Below are positions 33,410-41,929 of a stretch of 64,000 nt of DNA, in pieces. The translations under genes and the position numbers were made by a program. The notes under the pieces are model-generated. The model did not search any database. It saw only the letters and a list, made by a program, of their open reading frames with translations, and had not been told where the DNA came from. The stretch covers positions 1 to 64,000 of the forward strand of contig JBIQIY010000009.1 in the NCBI GenBank assembly GCA_044507775.1, read 5' to 3'. Positions within the stretch are counted from its first letter, which is position 1, and every line of letters starts with the position of its first letter. Source of the DNA: Chryseosolibacter sp044507775. Its GTDB lineage: Bacteria > Bacteroidota > Bacteroidia > Cytophagales > Cyclobacteriaceae.

Positions 33410-34222
33410 ATGACGCAACTGACACTGACAGAAATCCGGATTTACCCTATCAAGTCTTTAGGGGGAATAGCGCTCGGCAAGGCGCAGGTCAGAAAGAAGG
33501 GCCTTCAGCATGACCGCAGGTGGATGTTAATCGATGAACGAGGCGTAGCCATGACGCAAAGGGACTTTCATGAAATGGCCCTGTTCAAACCGAGAATTGA
33601 CGGTCAGCAGATGACCATCGAATACACGAGGGACGGCCAAGTGATCAGTTCCGCCCGATGTAACGTTTCAAATCCCGCTTCCGGCGACAAAATAACGGCA
33701 CAGGTATGGGCTGACGCGGTTAGCGTGTTGGAAGTAGACCGCGTATTAAGTCAATGGTTTTCAGATCACCTCCGGGTAAACTGCCGTCTGGTGGCTTTTC
33801 CCGAAAAAAATCCGAGGGCGGTCGATCCGCGGTACGCCGTTGGGAATGATCACGTCAGCCTGGCCGATGCCTATCCATTCCTCATGATCGGGCAAGCCTC
33901 GCTCGATGACCTGAACAGCAGGCTGGACACACCTGTTCCCATGAACCGCTTTCGTCCGAATTTTGTCTTCACGGGGGGTACTGCCTTTGCCGAAGACTCC
34001 TGGCGGGAACTAACGATCGGCCAGTTGAAGTTCGTCGCCGTAAAAAAAAGCGCGCGGTGTAATCTTCCCACCGTCAATCAGGACACCGCCGTGACGGGAC
34101 CGGAGCCGTTGCGGACTCTATCCAAATATCGCAAAGTCGGAAACAACGTCTACTTCGGACAAAATTTGATCACGCTTGACGAAGGAATGGTGGCGGTGGG
34201 AGATGTCATTATTCCCGGTTAA
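33410..34222 (+). CDS. MOSC domain protein (YcbX/mARC-like)
   Basis: The 270-residue protein has the MOSC N-terminal barrel (TEIRIYPIKSLGGIALGKAQ, GLQHDRRWMLID) and the C-terminal MOSC domain (PMNRFRPNFVFTGGTAFAED). The conserved cysteine lies in SARCNLPTVNQDTA and would coordinate molybdenum. Relatives reduce N-hydroxylated compounds with electrons from a flavoprotein and an iron-sulfur domain. A 2Fe-2S domain is not fused here. XdhC and MocA genes 2-4 kb downstream support a molybdenum theme. Confidence 0.9.
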   Translation: MTQLTLTEIRIYPIKSLGGIALGKAQVRKKGLQHDRRWMLIDERGVAMTQRDFHEMALFKPRIDGQQMTIEYTRDGQVISSARCNVSNPASGDKITAQVWADAVSVLEVDRVLSQWFSDHLRVNCRLVAFPEKNPRAVDPRYAVGNDHVSLADAYPFLMIGQASLDDLNSRLDTPVPMNRFRPNFVFTGGTAFAEDSWRELTIGQLKFVAVKKSARCNLPTVNQDTAVTGPEPLRTLSKYRKVGNNVYFGQNLITLDEGMVAVGDVIIPG

Positions 34223-34260
34223 AACTTGCTCAACGTCCCAACTCTAGCCACTTTTGCCCT

Positions 34261-34794
34261 ATGACGTCACTTTATCTCAAAGCTGTTCACATCATCTTCG
34301 TCGTCACCTGGTTCGCTGGCCTTTTCTATATACCCCGGTTGTTTGTCTACATCATTGAATCGCACGGCAAAAGCGAGCCCGAAAAATCGATCCTCCTGAA
34401 ACAGCTGACGCTGATGGCATCACGGTTGTGGTACGGAATCACCTGGCCATCCGCCATCATTACACTTCTCATGGGCACGGCACTTATCGTAAATCAACCT
34501 CAATGGCTCGAACAGGGCTTCATGCACATAAAGTTAACGCTGGTTTTTTTTCTCTATTTGTACCACTTTTCTCTCCAATATTTGTTTAACCAGTTAAAGA
34601 AGGGAGTTGTCCGGTACTCATCCCAGAAACTGCGGATGTGGAATGAAGTAGCGACGCTTTTCCTGATCAGCATAGTATTTATCATCGTGCTGAAAAATGC
34701 CCTGAGCATGGTTTGGGGCATCGTCGGGCTGCTGGTGGTGACGCTCCTTATCGTGGGAGGAATGGCTATTTATAAGAAATTCAGAAAGAATTAA
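34261..34794 (+). CDS. hemJ: HemJ-like protoporphyrinogen oxidase (CopD family)
   Basis: A 177-residue protein with four to five membrane segments. The N terminus, LKAVHIIFVVTWFAGLFYIP then RLFVYIIES, contains the conserved His and Trp of HemJ. A later block RLWYGITWPSAIITLLMG also fits. HemJ oxidises protoporphyrinogen IX in haem synthesis in many bacteria lacking HemG and HemY. The neighbouring cytochrome c and SCO genes are consistent with haem and respiratory roles. CopD-type copper transport is the alternative. Confidence 0.85.
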   Translation: MTSLYLKAVHIIFVVTWFAGLFYIPRLFVYIIESHGKSEPEKSILLKQLTLMASRLWYGITWPSAIITLLMGTALIVNQPQWLEQGFMHIKLTLVFFLYLYHFSLQYLFNQLKKGVVRYSSQKLRMWNEVATLFLISIVFIIVLKNALSMVWGIVGLLVVTLLIVGGMAIYKKFRKN

Positions 34795-34803
34795 TATCAA
34801 GAG

Positions 34804-35481
34804 ATGAATCGAATCCGTAAACAATCCACTGGTGGATACACCTCCATCACAATTTCATTTATTTCGGTCCTTCGTTCTGCTTCCGGTGCGCTGGTGATGT
34901 TCTTGCTGTTGGCCGGATGCGTCGAACAAAAGGAACAAAGCCTGCCGATTCTCGGCGAGAAAGATATATCCGCTACAGACACGGTGTATCACACCATCGG
35001 CCACTTCAGTCTTGTCGACCAGGACAGCATGCTTGTGACGAACGAAACAGTCGAGGGCAAGATCTACGTCGCCGACTTCTTCTTCACTTCCTGTCGCACC
35101 ATCTGCCCGATCATGAAAACGCAAATGATGCGTGTGTACGAAAAAGTAAAAGACGACCCTGAAGTCTTGCTGATCTCGCACACCATCGATCCGGAATACG
35201 ACACTGTTGCGTTGTTGCACGACTATGCTGACCGGTTGGGTGTGAAGAGCGACAAATGGCATTTCCTCACAGGGAGCAAGGACTCGATCTACTACCTGGC
35301 CCAGACAAGTTACTTTGTTACGGCGATGGAGGATGAAGCGGACCAGGACGGCTTCATACACAGCGGCGCATTTCTGCTGATCGACAAGAAAGGCCGCATA
35401 CGGGGAAAATACGACGGCACCAAACAGGAAGATGTCGACAAACTTGTTCAGGACATCGCAGTCCTGAAGAAACTCGGATGA
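34804..35481 (+). CDS. SCO1/SenC family lipoprotein
   Basis: SCO proteins deliver copper to, or reduce, the CuA centre of cytochrome oxidase. The 225-residue protein begins with a signal and lipobox (LLLAGC, about 33-38). It contains the thioredoxin-fold copper site FFTSCRTICPIMK (CxxxC) and a later HSGAFLLIDKKGRI with the conserved His. No cytochrome oxidase subunit is in the window. It is 9 bp downstream of hemJ and 13 bp before the cytochrome c gene, so the three probably form one operon. Confidence 0.92.
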   Translation: MNRIRKQSTGGYTSITISFISVLRSASGALVMFLLLAGCVEQKEQSLPILGEKDISATDTVYHTIGHFSLVDQDSMLVTNETVEGKIYVADFFFTSCRTICPIMKTQMMRVYEKVKDDPEVLLISHTIDPEYDTVALLHDYADRLGVKSDKWHFLTGSKDSIYYLAQTSYFVTAMEDEADQDGFIHSGAFLLIDKKGRIRGKYDGTKQEDVDKLVQDIAVLKKLG

Positions 35482-35494
35482 CCAATCAACAGGA

Positions 35495-35965
35495 ATGACG
35501 TTAGCAGGCCACCAATCGATACTGATCTTTATCAAATCAGCACGCCTGTGGGCCTTGCTGGTTTGCTTCCTCTTTACTGCCTGCGGAAAAAATTCATCGC
35601 CGAAATTCAAACAATACTACATTCACGGGCAGGAGCTCTACCTGAAGCACTGCAGCAACTGCCATCAGGCCGATGGAAGCGGGCTTGGACGTGTATATCC
35701 GCCTCTGGATACGTCGGACTACATGGATCACAATTTCGAAGATGTGATCTGCCTGATCCGCTTCGGGAAATCCGGAGAACTAATTGTGAATGGCAAGGAG
35801 TACAACCAGCCGATGAAAGGAATCCCAGCTTTATCCGATCTGGAGATTGCGGAAGTGGTCACCTATATTTACAACACCTGGAGTCACGAACGCGGTCTGG
35901 TGGAGGTAAAGGAAGTTACGCCCGTGCTCAACGAATGCCAGACGAACCCTCCCTCGCAGCCCTAA
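35495..35965 (+). CDS. Class I cytochrome c lipoprotein
   Basis: The 156-residue protein has a signal sequence with a lipobox-like LFTACG and a single haem-binding motif HCSNCHQADG (CxxCH). A downstream PMKGIPALSDLEIAEVVTYI supplies the likely Met ligand. This is the layout of small cytochrome c electron carriers or fused oxidase domains. It follows the SCO gene by 13 bp. Confidence 0.92.
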   Translation: MTLAGHQSILIFIKSARLWALLVCFLFTACGKNSSPKFKQYYIHGQELYLKHCSNCHQADGSGLGRVYPPLDTSDYMDHNFEDVICLIRFGKSGELIVNGKEYNQPMKGIPALSDLEIAEVVTYIYNTWSHERGLVEVKEVTPVLNECQTNPPSQP

Positions 35966-36062
35966 CCCCTCATGGGGAGGTGCACCTGTCATAACTGGAA
36001 ATCCCCGTAAAAAAACGTTATATTCGGAGCATCAACCAAAACTCGCGGGTGCTGCTGAGGAT

Positions 36063-37247
36063 ATGAAAGAACAGAAGGCGATCATAGAAGCATTTAGCAA
36101 AACAGACCTGGCTTCGCGAAAAGTGGCGCTCGCCACCGTAGTCAAGGTTCGCGGATCTTCGTACCGGAGTCCGGGTGCGCGCATGCTGATCACAGATGAC
36201 GGCAAGTGGGTTGGCTCGATCAGCGGAGGGTGCCTGGAGGGCGATGCGCTGCGAAAGGCCCGAAAGGTAATGACTGATCGCTTACCGCTGACCGTGACTT
36301 ACGATACCAGTGAGGCCAGCAATCAGAACCTCGGCATCAGTCTCGGCTGCAACGGAATAATCGATGTATTGATCGAGCCTGTCAACGCTGACACCCCGCA
36401 CGACCCCGTAAGACTTTTCGAAAGACTGGTATCACTGGAAGAGCCTGTAGCATTGGCTACCGTTTTTTCAAACACAAATCATCAGGGTGAGAAATTCCTG
36501 ATCGACACAGACGGCCAAACGATGGTCTCGTTCTCGAGGCCCGAGCTCAACGAGCTGGTCCTTCCGGACCTCACCAGCGTTTTTAGAACAAAGCGCTCGG
36601 AGGCAAAGCAATACGCATTCGAACGGATGGAGCTGGAAGTCTTTGTTGAACTGATCCAGCCTTCAATTTCGGTAATGATCTTTGGCGGCGGATTCGATGC
36701 GAGACCCGTGAGCAATCTTGCAAAATCACTGGGGTGGGACGTAACCGTGACAGATGAATGCGTTGCGCACATTGCACCGGTATTCTTTCCAACCGCCGAT
36801 AAGCTATCGCTCTGTAGCCGTGAATTCATCGATCGGGATTTTAAGATCACTCCCTTTACGGCATGTGTTCTCATGTCGCACAACTATGAATACGACCGCG
36901 ACGTTCTCAAGAGTATCTTGAAATCGCCCGCACCCTATATCGGCATCCTTGGACCGCGAAAGAGATTTGACAAAATGCTCGCGGAGTTCGCCGACGAGAA
37001 GATCCGGCTTTCGAGCGATGATCTGCATCGGATCCATTCACCGATCGGGCTCGACATCGGTGCGGAAGCGCCGGATGAAATCGCGCTGAGCATCGTCTCT
37101 GAAATCCAGGGCAAGTTCTCCAATCGCTCGGGAGGGTTCCTGAAGTACCGCGACGCACCCATTCACCGCCGCGACGTCGGGACCGACCAGGTGTTCAAAC
37201 AAGTCTATCTGGGCGGAGGGTTGAATACGAAATCCGTCAACGAATAA
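36063..37247 (+). CDS. XdhC/CoxI family molybdenum-cofactor maturation protein
   Basis: The 394-residue protein has an N-terminal XdhC_CoxI domain (TVVKVRGSSYRSPGARMLIT, WVGSISGGCLEGDAL) and a C-terminal Rossmann domain (VMIFGGGFDARPVSNLAKSL, YIGILGPRKRF). XdhC binds molybdenum cofactor, promotes its sulfuration and inserts it into xanthine dehydrogenase-type enzymes. The mocA gene follows after 14 bp. The target enzyme itself is not in the window. Confidence 0.93.
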   Translation: MKEQKAIIEAFSKTDLASRKVALATVVKVRGSSYRSPGARMLITDDGKWVGSISGGCLEGDALRKARKVMTDRLPLTVTYDTSEASNQNLGISLGCNGIIDVLIEPVNADTPHDPVRLFERLVSLEEPVALATVFSNTNHQGEKFLIDTDGQTMVSFSRPELNELVLPDLTSVFRTKRSEAKQYAFERMELEVFVELIQPSISVMIFGGGFDARPVSNLAKSLGWDVTVTDECVAHIAPVFFPTADKLSLCSREFIDRDFKITPFTACVLMSHNYEYDRDVLKSILKSPAPYIGILGPRKRFDKMLAEFADEKIRLSSDDLHRIHSPIGLDIGAEAPDEIALSIVSEIQGKFSNRSGGFLKYRDAPIHRRDVGTDQVFKQVYLGGGLNTKSVNE

Positions 37248-37261
37248 TCCGACCCACACCG

Positions 37262-37852
37262 ATGACGGGAGCCATCATCCTCGCGGCGGGTGCTTCTTCC
37301 CGCATGGGACAACCCAAGCAGCTACTGAATATTCACGGCACTTCCCTTCTTCAAAAAGCAATAAACGCTTTTGTGGACGCCCGGATAGAACCAATCACAT
37401 GTGTACTGGGCTATAACCACAATCATCTGCGCGAAGCAGTCAAAGATGAAACGGTTGACGTCGTCGTCAATGTTGACTGGCAACGAGGCATGGGCAGCTC
37501 GATCAAAACGGGTTTGCGTCATCTTTTACAACAACGGCCAAACCTCGACAGTGTAATAATCGCGGTTTGTGATCAGCCACATCTTTCCGGCGAGCTCATT
37601 GAATCGCTTTTGCAAAGCTACCGCGAAACAGGGAAGCCGATTTCAGCATCCTTTTACGCGGGCATGCCGGGAGTTCCGGCACTCTTTGACAGGAGCTTTT
37701 TCGAAAAACTCCTTTCGATTGCAGACAGTGTCGGTGCAAAGAAATTGATCGTTGAAAATCCTTCTGACGTTGCCGTCGTACCCTTCCAGGGTGGCGATGT
37801 TGATCTCGACACGATGGAAGATTACCTAAAATTTATCAGCAACGAGCCATAG
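37262..37852 (+). CDS. Molybdenum cofactor cytidylyltransferase-like protein (MocA/NTP transferase)
   Basis: The 196-residue enzyme starts with the nucleotidyltransferase motif GAIILAAGASSRMGQPKQLL and contains VNVDWQRGMGSSIKTGL and AVCDQPHLSGELI. These features are typical of MocA-like enzymes that convert Mo-molybdopterin to the cytosine dinucleotide form used by xanthine dehydrogenase-like proteins. It is convergent with rpsJ, with a terminator between. Confidence 0.9.
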   Translation: MTGAIILAAGASSRMGQPKQLLNIHGTSLLQKAINAFVDARIEPITCVLGYNHNHLREAVKDETVDVVVNVDWQRGMGSSIKTGLRHLLQQRPNLDSVIIAVCDQPHLSGELIESLLQSYRETGKPISASFYAGMPGVPALFDRSFFEKLLSIADSVGAKKLIVENPSDVAVVPFQGGDVDLDTMEDYLKFISNEP

Positions 37853-37891
37853 CGAACGAGCCAGCGTGGACCTGGATCTTTGGGTCAAAAT

Positions 37892-37924
37892 AAAAAAAGC
37901 CATCCGGCTTCCGAATGGCTTAAA
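37892..37924. terminator. Bidirectional terminator between mocA-like gene and rpsJ
   Basis: Arms AAGCCAT (37897-37903) and ATGGCTT (37915-37921) with an inner CGG/CCG pairing form a compact hairpin. On the minus strand it is followed by seven or more T residues, a strong rho-independent terminator for the rpsL-rpsG-fusA-rpsJ transcript. On the plus strand the T run is weaker. It shows that the str operon ends after rpsJ. Confidence 0.9.
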
Positions 37925-37947
37925 GTTATTTTACTGAAACAGGATCG

Positions 37948-38253
37948 TCACACCTTGATCTCAACGTCCACTCCGCTGGGAAGCTCCAGTTTCATCAGAG
38001 CGTCAACGGTCTTCGCGCTATTGCTGTAAATATCAACCAGGCGCTTGTACGTGCAAAGCTGGAACTGCTCACGCGACTTCTTGTTTACGTGAGGCGAGCG
38101 AAGCACGGTAAATTTCTCTTTTTCTGTCGGCAGAGGAATCGGTCCGCTGACAACGGCTCCTGTAGCTTTCACGGCTCTTACGATCTTCTCGGAAGACTTG
38201 TCCACCAGGTTGTGGTCGTAAGACTTTAATTTAATTCTGATCTTCTGGTTCAT
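37948..38253 (-). CDS. rpsJ: 30S ribosomal protein S10
   Basis: S10 (NusE) is a 30S head protein and a partner of NusB and NusG in antitermination. The 101 residues contain QKIRIKLKSYDHNLVDKSSE, GPIPLPTEKEKFTVLRSPHV and VDALMKLELPSGVDVEIKV. Usually rplC follows; here a terminator and 15.9 kb of other genes intervene. Confidence 0.98.
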   Translation of the reverse strand: MNQKIRIKLKSYDHNLVDKSSEKIVRAVKATGAVVSGPIPLPTEKEKFTVLRSPHVNKKSREQFQLCTYKRLVDIYSNSAKTVDALMKLELPSGVDVEIKV

Positions 38254-38337
38254 ATTATCGCGTTGAGGAAATCGTCTAAATCCTGTATTTTATATTCTGT
38301 TCTTAACTCTCTATCCGGCAATTCCTAAATCCCGGTA

Positions 38338-40443
38338 CTACTTGGCAATCGCGGTACCTTTTACGTCTTCAATCACTTTTTCTGCAAGGTTCTTGGGAAC
38401 CGGAGCATAATGAGAGAACGTGAGGGATGCGGAAGCACGGCCTGATGTGATGGTGCGAAGGTCGGTTACGTAGCCGAACAATTCCGACAGGGGAACGTCC
38501 GCCTTGATAACCTGGGCGCCTGCTCTTGTATCCATACCTTTCAACGATCCTCTTCTTCTGTTAAGGTCACCGGTTACCGAACCGGTGTACTCATCAGGAG
38601 AAAGTACTTCTACCGACATGATCGGCTCGAGCAATTGCGGACCCGCCTTGGCAGCTGCTTCCTTGAATCCAATCCGCGCGGCGAGTTCGAACGACAGCGC
38701 ATCCGAGTCAACATCGTGGAAAGAACCGTGGAACAACCTTACTTTCATTGAATCGATGGGATAGCCTGCCAGTGGTCCGTTAACCATAGCTTGCTGAAAT
38801 CCTTTCTGAATAGCAGGGATGAATTCGCGGGGGATCACACCACCGACGATATCGTTGACAAATTCAAGCCCATCTTTTCCGTCTTCACGCGGAGAAAGCT
38901 CAAATACGATGTCGGCGAATTTACCGCGTCCACCGGTCTGCTTCTTGTATACTTCTTTGTGTTCGACACTCTTCGTAAGCGATTCCTTGTAGGCAACCTG
39001 GGGCGCACCCTGGTTGATCTCCACTTTGAATTCGCGCTTGAGGCGATCGATAATGATTTCCAGGTGAAGCTCGCCCATTCCGCGAAGGATGGTCTGGCCT
39101 GTTTCTGTATCAGAGTTCACGCGCAGCGTAGGGTCTTCCTCTATTAGCTTACCGATAGCCATACCGAGCTTATCAGCGTCGACTTGCTTCTTCGGCTCAA
39201 TCGCATATCCGATAACCGGCTCCGGGAACACCATAGACTCGAGAATAACCTTGCGCTTTTCATCGCAAAGAGTATCCCCTGTCTTGATATCTTTAAAACC
39301 GACCACCGCGCCAATATCACCTGCCGCCAGCCGCTCGATCTGATTTTGCTTATTCGCATGCATCTGGAACACACGCGAGATCCGCTCTTTGGAACCCGAG
39401 CGCGTGTTATATACGTAGGAGCCCGACTCCAGCACGCCGGAATAGGCGCGGATGAAACAGAGACGTCCAACGAAAGGATCAGTAGCGATCTTGAAGGCAA
39501 GCGCCGTAAAAGGTGCCGACTGGTCCGGTTTGATAACTACCTCAGCATTTGTATCGGGATCGTGCGCGATGATGTTATCCTTGTCCATGGGAGAAGGCAA
39601 CAGCTCCATCACGTAGTCGAGCATCGTCTGAACACCTTTGTTCTTGAATGACGATCCGCAAACCATGGGAACGATCTTCATGTCGATGGTAGCCTTTCTC
39701 AGCGCCGACAGAATCTCCGCCTCGGTCATGCTTTCCGGGTCGTTGAAAAATTTCTCCATCAGCGACTCGTCGTATTCCGCAACGGCTTCGAGCAGCTTCT
39801 CGCGATAGGTGGCTACGTCAGCCTTCATTTCTTCGGGAATCGGAATTTCGCGGAAGGTCATGCCCTTATCCTCTTCATTCCATACGATTGCCCGGTTGTT
39901 GATCAGGTCGACAACACCTTTGAAATTCTCTTCGGCGCCGATCGGCAACTGAAGCGCTACTGCGTTGCTGCCCAGTCTCTCTTTGACTTGCTTGCAGACA
40001 CCGAGAAAATCGGCGCCGGCACGGTCCATCTTATTGACAAAACCGATACGTGCCACCTTGTAATTGTCAGCGAGGCGCCAGTTCGTTTCCGACTGAGGTT
40101 CTACACCGTCAACGGAACTGAAGAGAAACACCAATCCATCGAGTACGCGAAGAGAGCGGTTTACCTCAACGGTAAAGTCCACGTGACCGGGCGTATCGAT
40201 GATGTTAATATGATATTCGTGGCCCCGGTATTTCCAGGGAACAGTAGTGGCCGCCGAACTGATGGTGATACCTCTCTCCTGCTCTTGTTCCATCCAGTCC
40301 ATGGTGGCAGCGCCGTCATGAACTTCACCAATTTTATAGTTCACACCGGAATAAAACAGAATGCGCTCGGTGGTGGTAGTCTTACCGGCGTCAATGTGAG
40401 CGGCAATCCCGATATTCCTCGTGTATTTTAAATCTCTGGCCAT
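38338..40443 (-). CDS. fusA: Elongation factor G
   Basis: EF-G is the GTPase that drives translocation. The 701-residue protein has the G1 motif AAHIDAGKTTTTERIL, RGITISSAATT, DTPGHVDFT and NKMDRAGADF, followed by domains II-V (HGSFHDVDSDALSFELAA and VEVLSPDEYTGSVTGDLNR near the end). It lies between rpsG and rpsJ as in the str operon. Confidence 0.98.
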   Translation of the reverse strand: MARDLKYTRNIGIAAHIDAGKTTTTERILFYSGVNYKIGEVHDGAATMDWMEQEQERGITISSAATTVPWKYRGHEYHINIIDTPGHVDFTVEVNRSLRVLDGLVFLFSSVDGVEPQSETNWRLADNYKVARIGFVNKMDRAGADFLGVCKQVKERLGSNAVALQLPIGAEENFKGVVDLINNRAIVWNEEDKGMTFREIPIPEEMKADVATYREKLLEAVAEYDESLMEKFFNDPESMTEAEILSALRKATIDMKIVPMVCGSSFKNKGVQTMLDYVMELLPSPMDKDNIIAHDPDTNAEVVIKPDQSAPFTALAFKIATDPFVGRLCFIRAYSGVLESGSYVYNTRSGSKERISRVFQMHANKQNQIERLAAGDIGAVVGFKDIKTGDTLCDEKRKVILESMVFPEPVIGYAIEPKKQVDADKLGMAIGKLIEEDPTLRVNSDTETGQTILRGMGELHLEIIIDRLKREFKVEINQGAPQVAYKESLTKSVEHKEVYKKQTGGRGKFADIVFELSPREDGKDGLEFVNDIVGGVIPREFIPAIQKGFQQAMVNGPLAGYPIDSMKVRLFHGSFHDVDSDALSFELAARIGFKEAAAKAGPQLLEPIMSVEVLSPDEYTGSVTGDLNRRRGSLKGMDTRAGAQVIKADVPLSELFGYVTDLRTITSGRASASLTFSHYAPVPKNLAEKVIEDVKGTAIAK

Positions 40444-40461
40444 TGATTTTTTGTGTGCGTA

Positions 40462-40929
40462 TTAGAATCTGAAATGAGAGAAAGCTTTGTTGGCTTCCGC
40501 CATGCGATGGGTATCGTCTTTCTTTTTGATAGCAGCGCCTTCGCCTTTGGAGGCGGCGATGATTTCAGCTGCCAGTTTATCCATCATGGTCTTTTCGCCG
40601 CGTGCGCGGGAATAGTCAATCAGCCACTTGATGCTCAGGTTGATTTTCCGCTCAGGGCGGATTTCAACAGGCACCTGGAAAGTAGCACCCCCAACCCGGC
40701 GGCTCTTAACTTCCACGGCAGGTGTGAGGTTACTAATGGCGCGTTTCCAAACGTCGAGACCCGGCTCATTGGTCTTCTTTTCAACCAACGCTACCGCATC
40801 ATAAAAGATAGTATAGGCAACGCTTTTCTTGCCCTCTTCCATCAGGTAATTAACGAACTTCGTCACCAGGGTATCCTGGAACTTGGGATCGGGAAGTAAG
40901 TATCTCTTTTTAGGTTTTGTCTTTCTCAT
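40462..40929 (-). CDS. rpsG: 30S ribosomal protein S7
   Basis: S7 nucleates the 30S head. The 155 residues begin MRKTKPKKRYLLPDPKF and include VTKFVNYLMEEGKKSVAYTI, RRVGGATFQVPVEIRPERK and a truncated-looking but typical end HRMAEANKAFSHFRF. Confidence 0.98.
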   Translation of the reverse strand: MRKTKPKKRYLLPDPKFQDTLVTKFVNYLMEEGKKSVAYTIFYDAVALVEKKTNEPGLDVWKRAISNLTPAVEVKSRRVGGATFQVPVEIRPERKINLSIKWLIDYSRARGEKTMMDKLAAEIIAASKGEGAAIKKKDDTHRMAEANKAFSHFRF

Positions 40930-40944
40930 GACGTCTCTGGAAAA

Positions 40945-41349
40945 TTATTTTTTGCCTTTAGCGGGTGCGGCAGCGCCTGCCTTAGGTCTTTTTGCTCCGT
41001 ATTTCGATCTGCTTTGTGCTCTGCCATTCACGCCCGCGGTATCCAATGCGCCACGGATAATGTGATAACGCACACCGGGAAGGTCTTTAACCCTGCCTCC
41101 GCGAATCAATACAATAGAGTGCTCCTGAAGGTTGTGTCCTTCTCCCGGAATATAGGCGTTCACTTCTTTTCCGTTGGTCAACCGAACCCGCGCTACTTTA
41201 CGCATCGCGGAATTGGGCTTTTTGGGGGTTGTAGTGTATACACGGGTGCATACACCCCTGCGCTGCGGGCAGGAATCGAGGGCGGGAGACTTTGACTTAA
41301 AGGTCAATCTCTTCCTTCCTCTTCTTACAAGTTGTTGAATGGTAGGCAT
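40945..41349 (-). CDS. rpsL: 30S ribosomal protein S12
   Basis: S12 governs decoding accuracy. The 134-residue protein has MPTIQQLVRRGRKRLTFKSK, CPQRRGVCTRVYTTTPKKPN (with the Lys of PKKPNSA linked to streptomycin response in the wild-type state) and GEGHNLQEHSIVLIRGGRVK, and ends in a short Ala/Lys tail. First gene of its operon, 41 bp downstream of a consensus promoter. Confidence 0.98.
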   Translation of the reverse strand: MPTIQQLVRRGRKRLTFKSKSPALDSCPQRRGVCTRVYTTTPKKPNSAMRKVARVRLTNGKEVNAYIPGEGHNLQEHSIVLIRGGRVKDLPGVRYHIIRGALDTAGVNGRAQSRSKYGAKRPKAGAAAPAKGKK

Positions 41350-41389
41350 TTATATACTTAAATTTGTAACCTGTTCAAAATTAGGATTG

Positions 41390-41420
41390 CAAAGGTATAA
41401 TAAGTAGTAAAGCTTACAAA
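41390..41420 (-). promoter_or_regulatory. Promoter of the rpsL-rpsG-fusA-rpsJ operon
   Basis: TTTG (41420-41417, minus), a 19-nt spacer and TACCTTTG (41397-41390) match the consensus exactly, followed by CAATCCTAATTTTG. The -33 element lies inside one arm of a 13-bp inverted repeat (41410-41446), suggesting a link between termination of the upstream genes and regulation of this promoter. Confidence 0.85.
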
Positions 41421-41446
41421 ATACTTGCTCAACATTTTGTAAGCTT
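41410..41446. promoter_or_regulatory. Perfect 13-bp inverted repeat overlapping the rpsL promoter
   Basis: AAGCTTACAAAAT (41410-41422) and ATTTTGTAAGCTT (41434-41446) are exact reverse complements separated by 11 bp. It lies 41 bp after the DUF3467 stop and covers the -33 box. It may act as a terminator hairpin for the rpoBC transcript, as an operator, or both; no long T run follows. Confidence 0.7.
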
Positions 41447-41487
41447 ATTTCCGCTTCAAATAGCGGCTTTTCGGCGCTTTCCCAAGG

Positions 41488-41814
41488 TTAGGCCTCTCCC
41501 ATTGTTCCCCCGAAGTTCATGGGAAACTTGGGCATGTCCTCGGTCCGTTTGATCGGGCCGAAAGCAGCCTCGTACTTCTCGATGTTATCTTTCAGCGCCA
41601 GCAGAAATCGTTTAGCATGTTCGGGAGTAATGACGATCCGCGACTTTACCTTCGCCTTGGGCACTCCGGGCATCAATCGAATGAAATCGATCACAAACTC
41701 ACTGTTGGAGTGCGCGATCATCGCCAGGTTCGAATAGATACCCTCCGCGATCTCCTCTGTGAGTTCGATGTTGATCTGGTTTTGGGCTGCCTTGTTTTTA
41801 CTTTCTTCTGCCAT
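41488..41814 (-). CDS. DUF3467 family protein
   Basis: About 108 residues when started at ATG 41814 (MAEESKNKAAQNQINIEL). The six extra upstream codons come from the GTCATTAG repeats and are unlikely to be used. Conserved-looking blocks are GIYSNLAMIAHSNSEFVIDF, KAKVKSRIVITPEHAKRFL and DNIEKYEAAFGPIK. Homologues sit beside rpoC in many Bacteroidota; function unknown, though the location suggests a link to transcription. Confidence 0.88.
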   Translation of the reverse strand: MAEESKNKAAQNQINIELTEEIAEGIYSNLAMIAHSNSEFVIDFIRLMPGVPKAKVKSRIVITPEHAKRFLLALKDNIEKYEAAFGPIKRTEDMPKFPMNFGGTMGEA

Positions 41815-41820
41815 ACAAGA

Positions 41821-41924
41821 GTCATTAGTCATGGGCCATTCGTCATTAGCAATGTCTCCCGGTAAAGAAGAAAAGTCATTAGCTACCGGGTGAACCCGAT
41901 AACTAATGACTATTGACTAATGAC
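41821..41924. repeat. Direct and inverted GTCATTAG repeats in the rpoC-DUF3467 spacer
   Basis: Three direct copies of GTCATTAG (41821, 41842, 41875) are followed by two inverted copies CTAATGAC (41903, 41917). The third copy and the first inverted copy flank GGGT/ACCC, giving a hairpin in the middle of the spacer. The spacer is in the rpoBC-DUF3467 transcript, so an RNA-processing or attenuation role is possible. Confidence 0.75.
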
Positions 41925-41929
41925 TTCAA

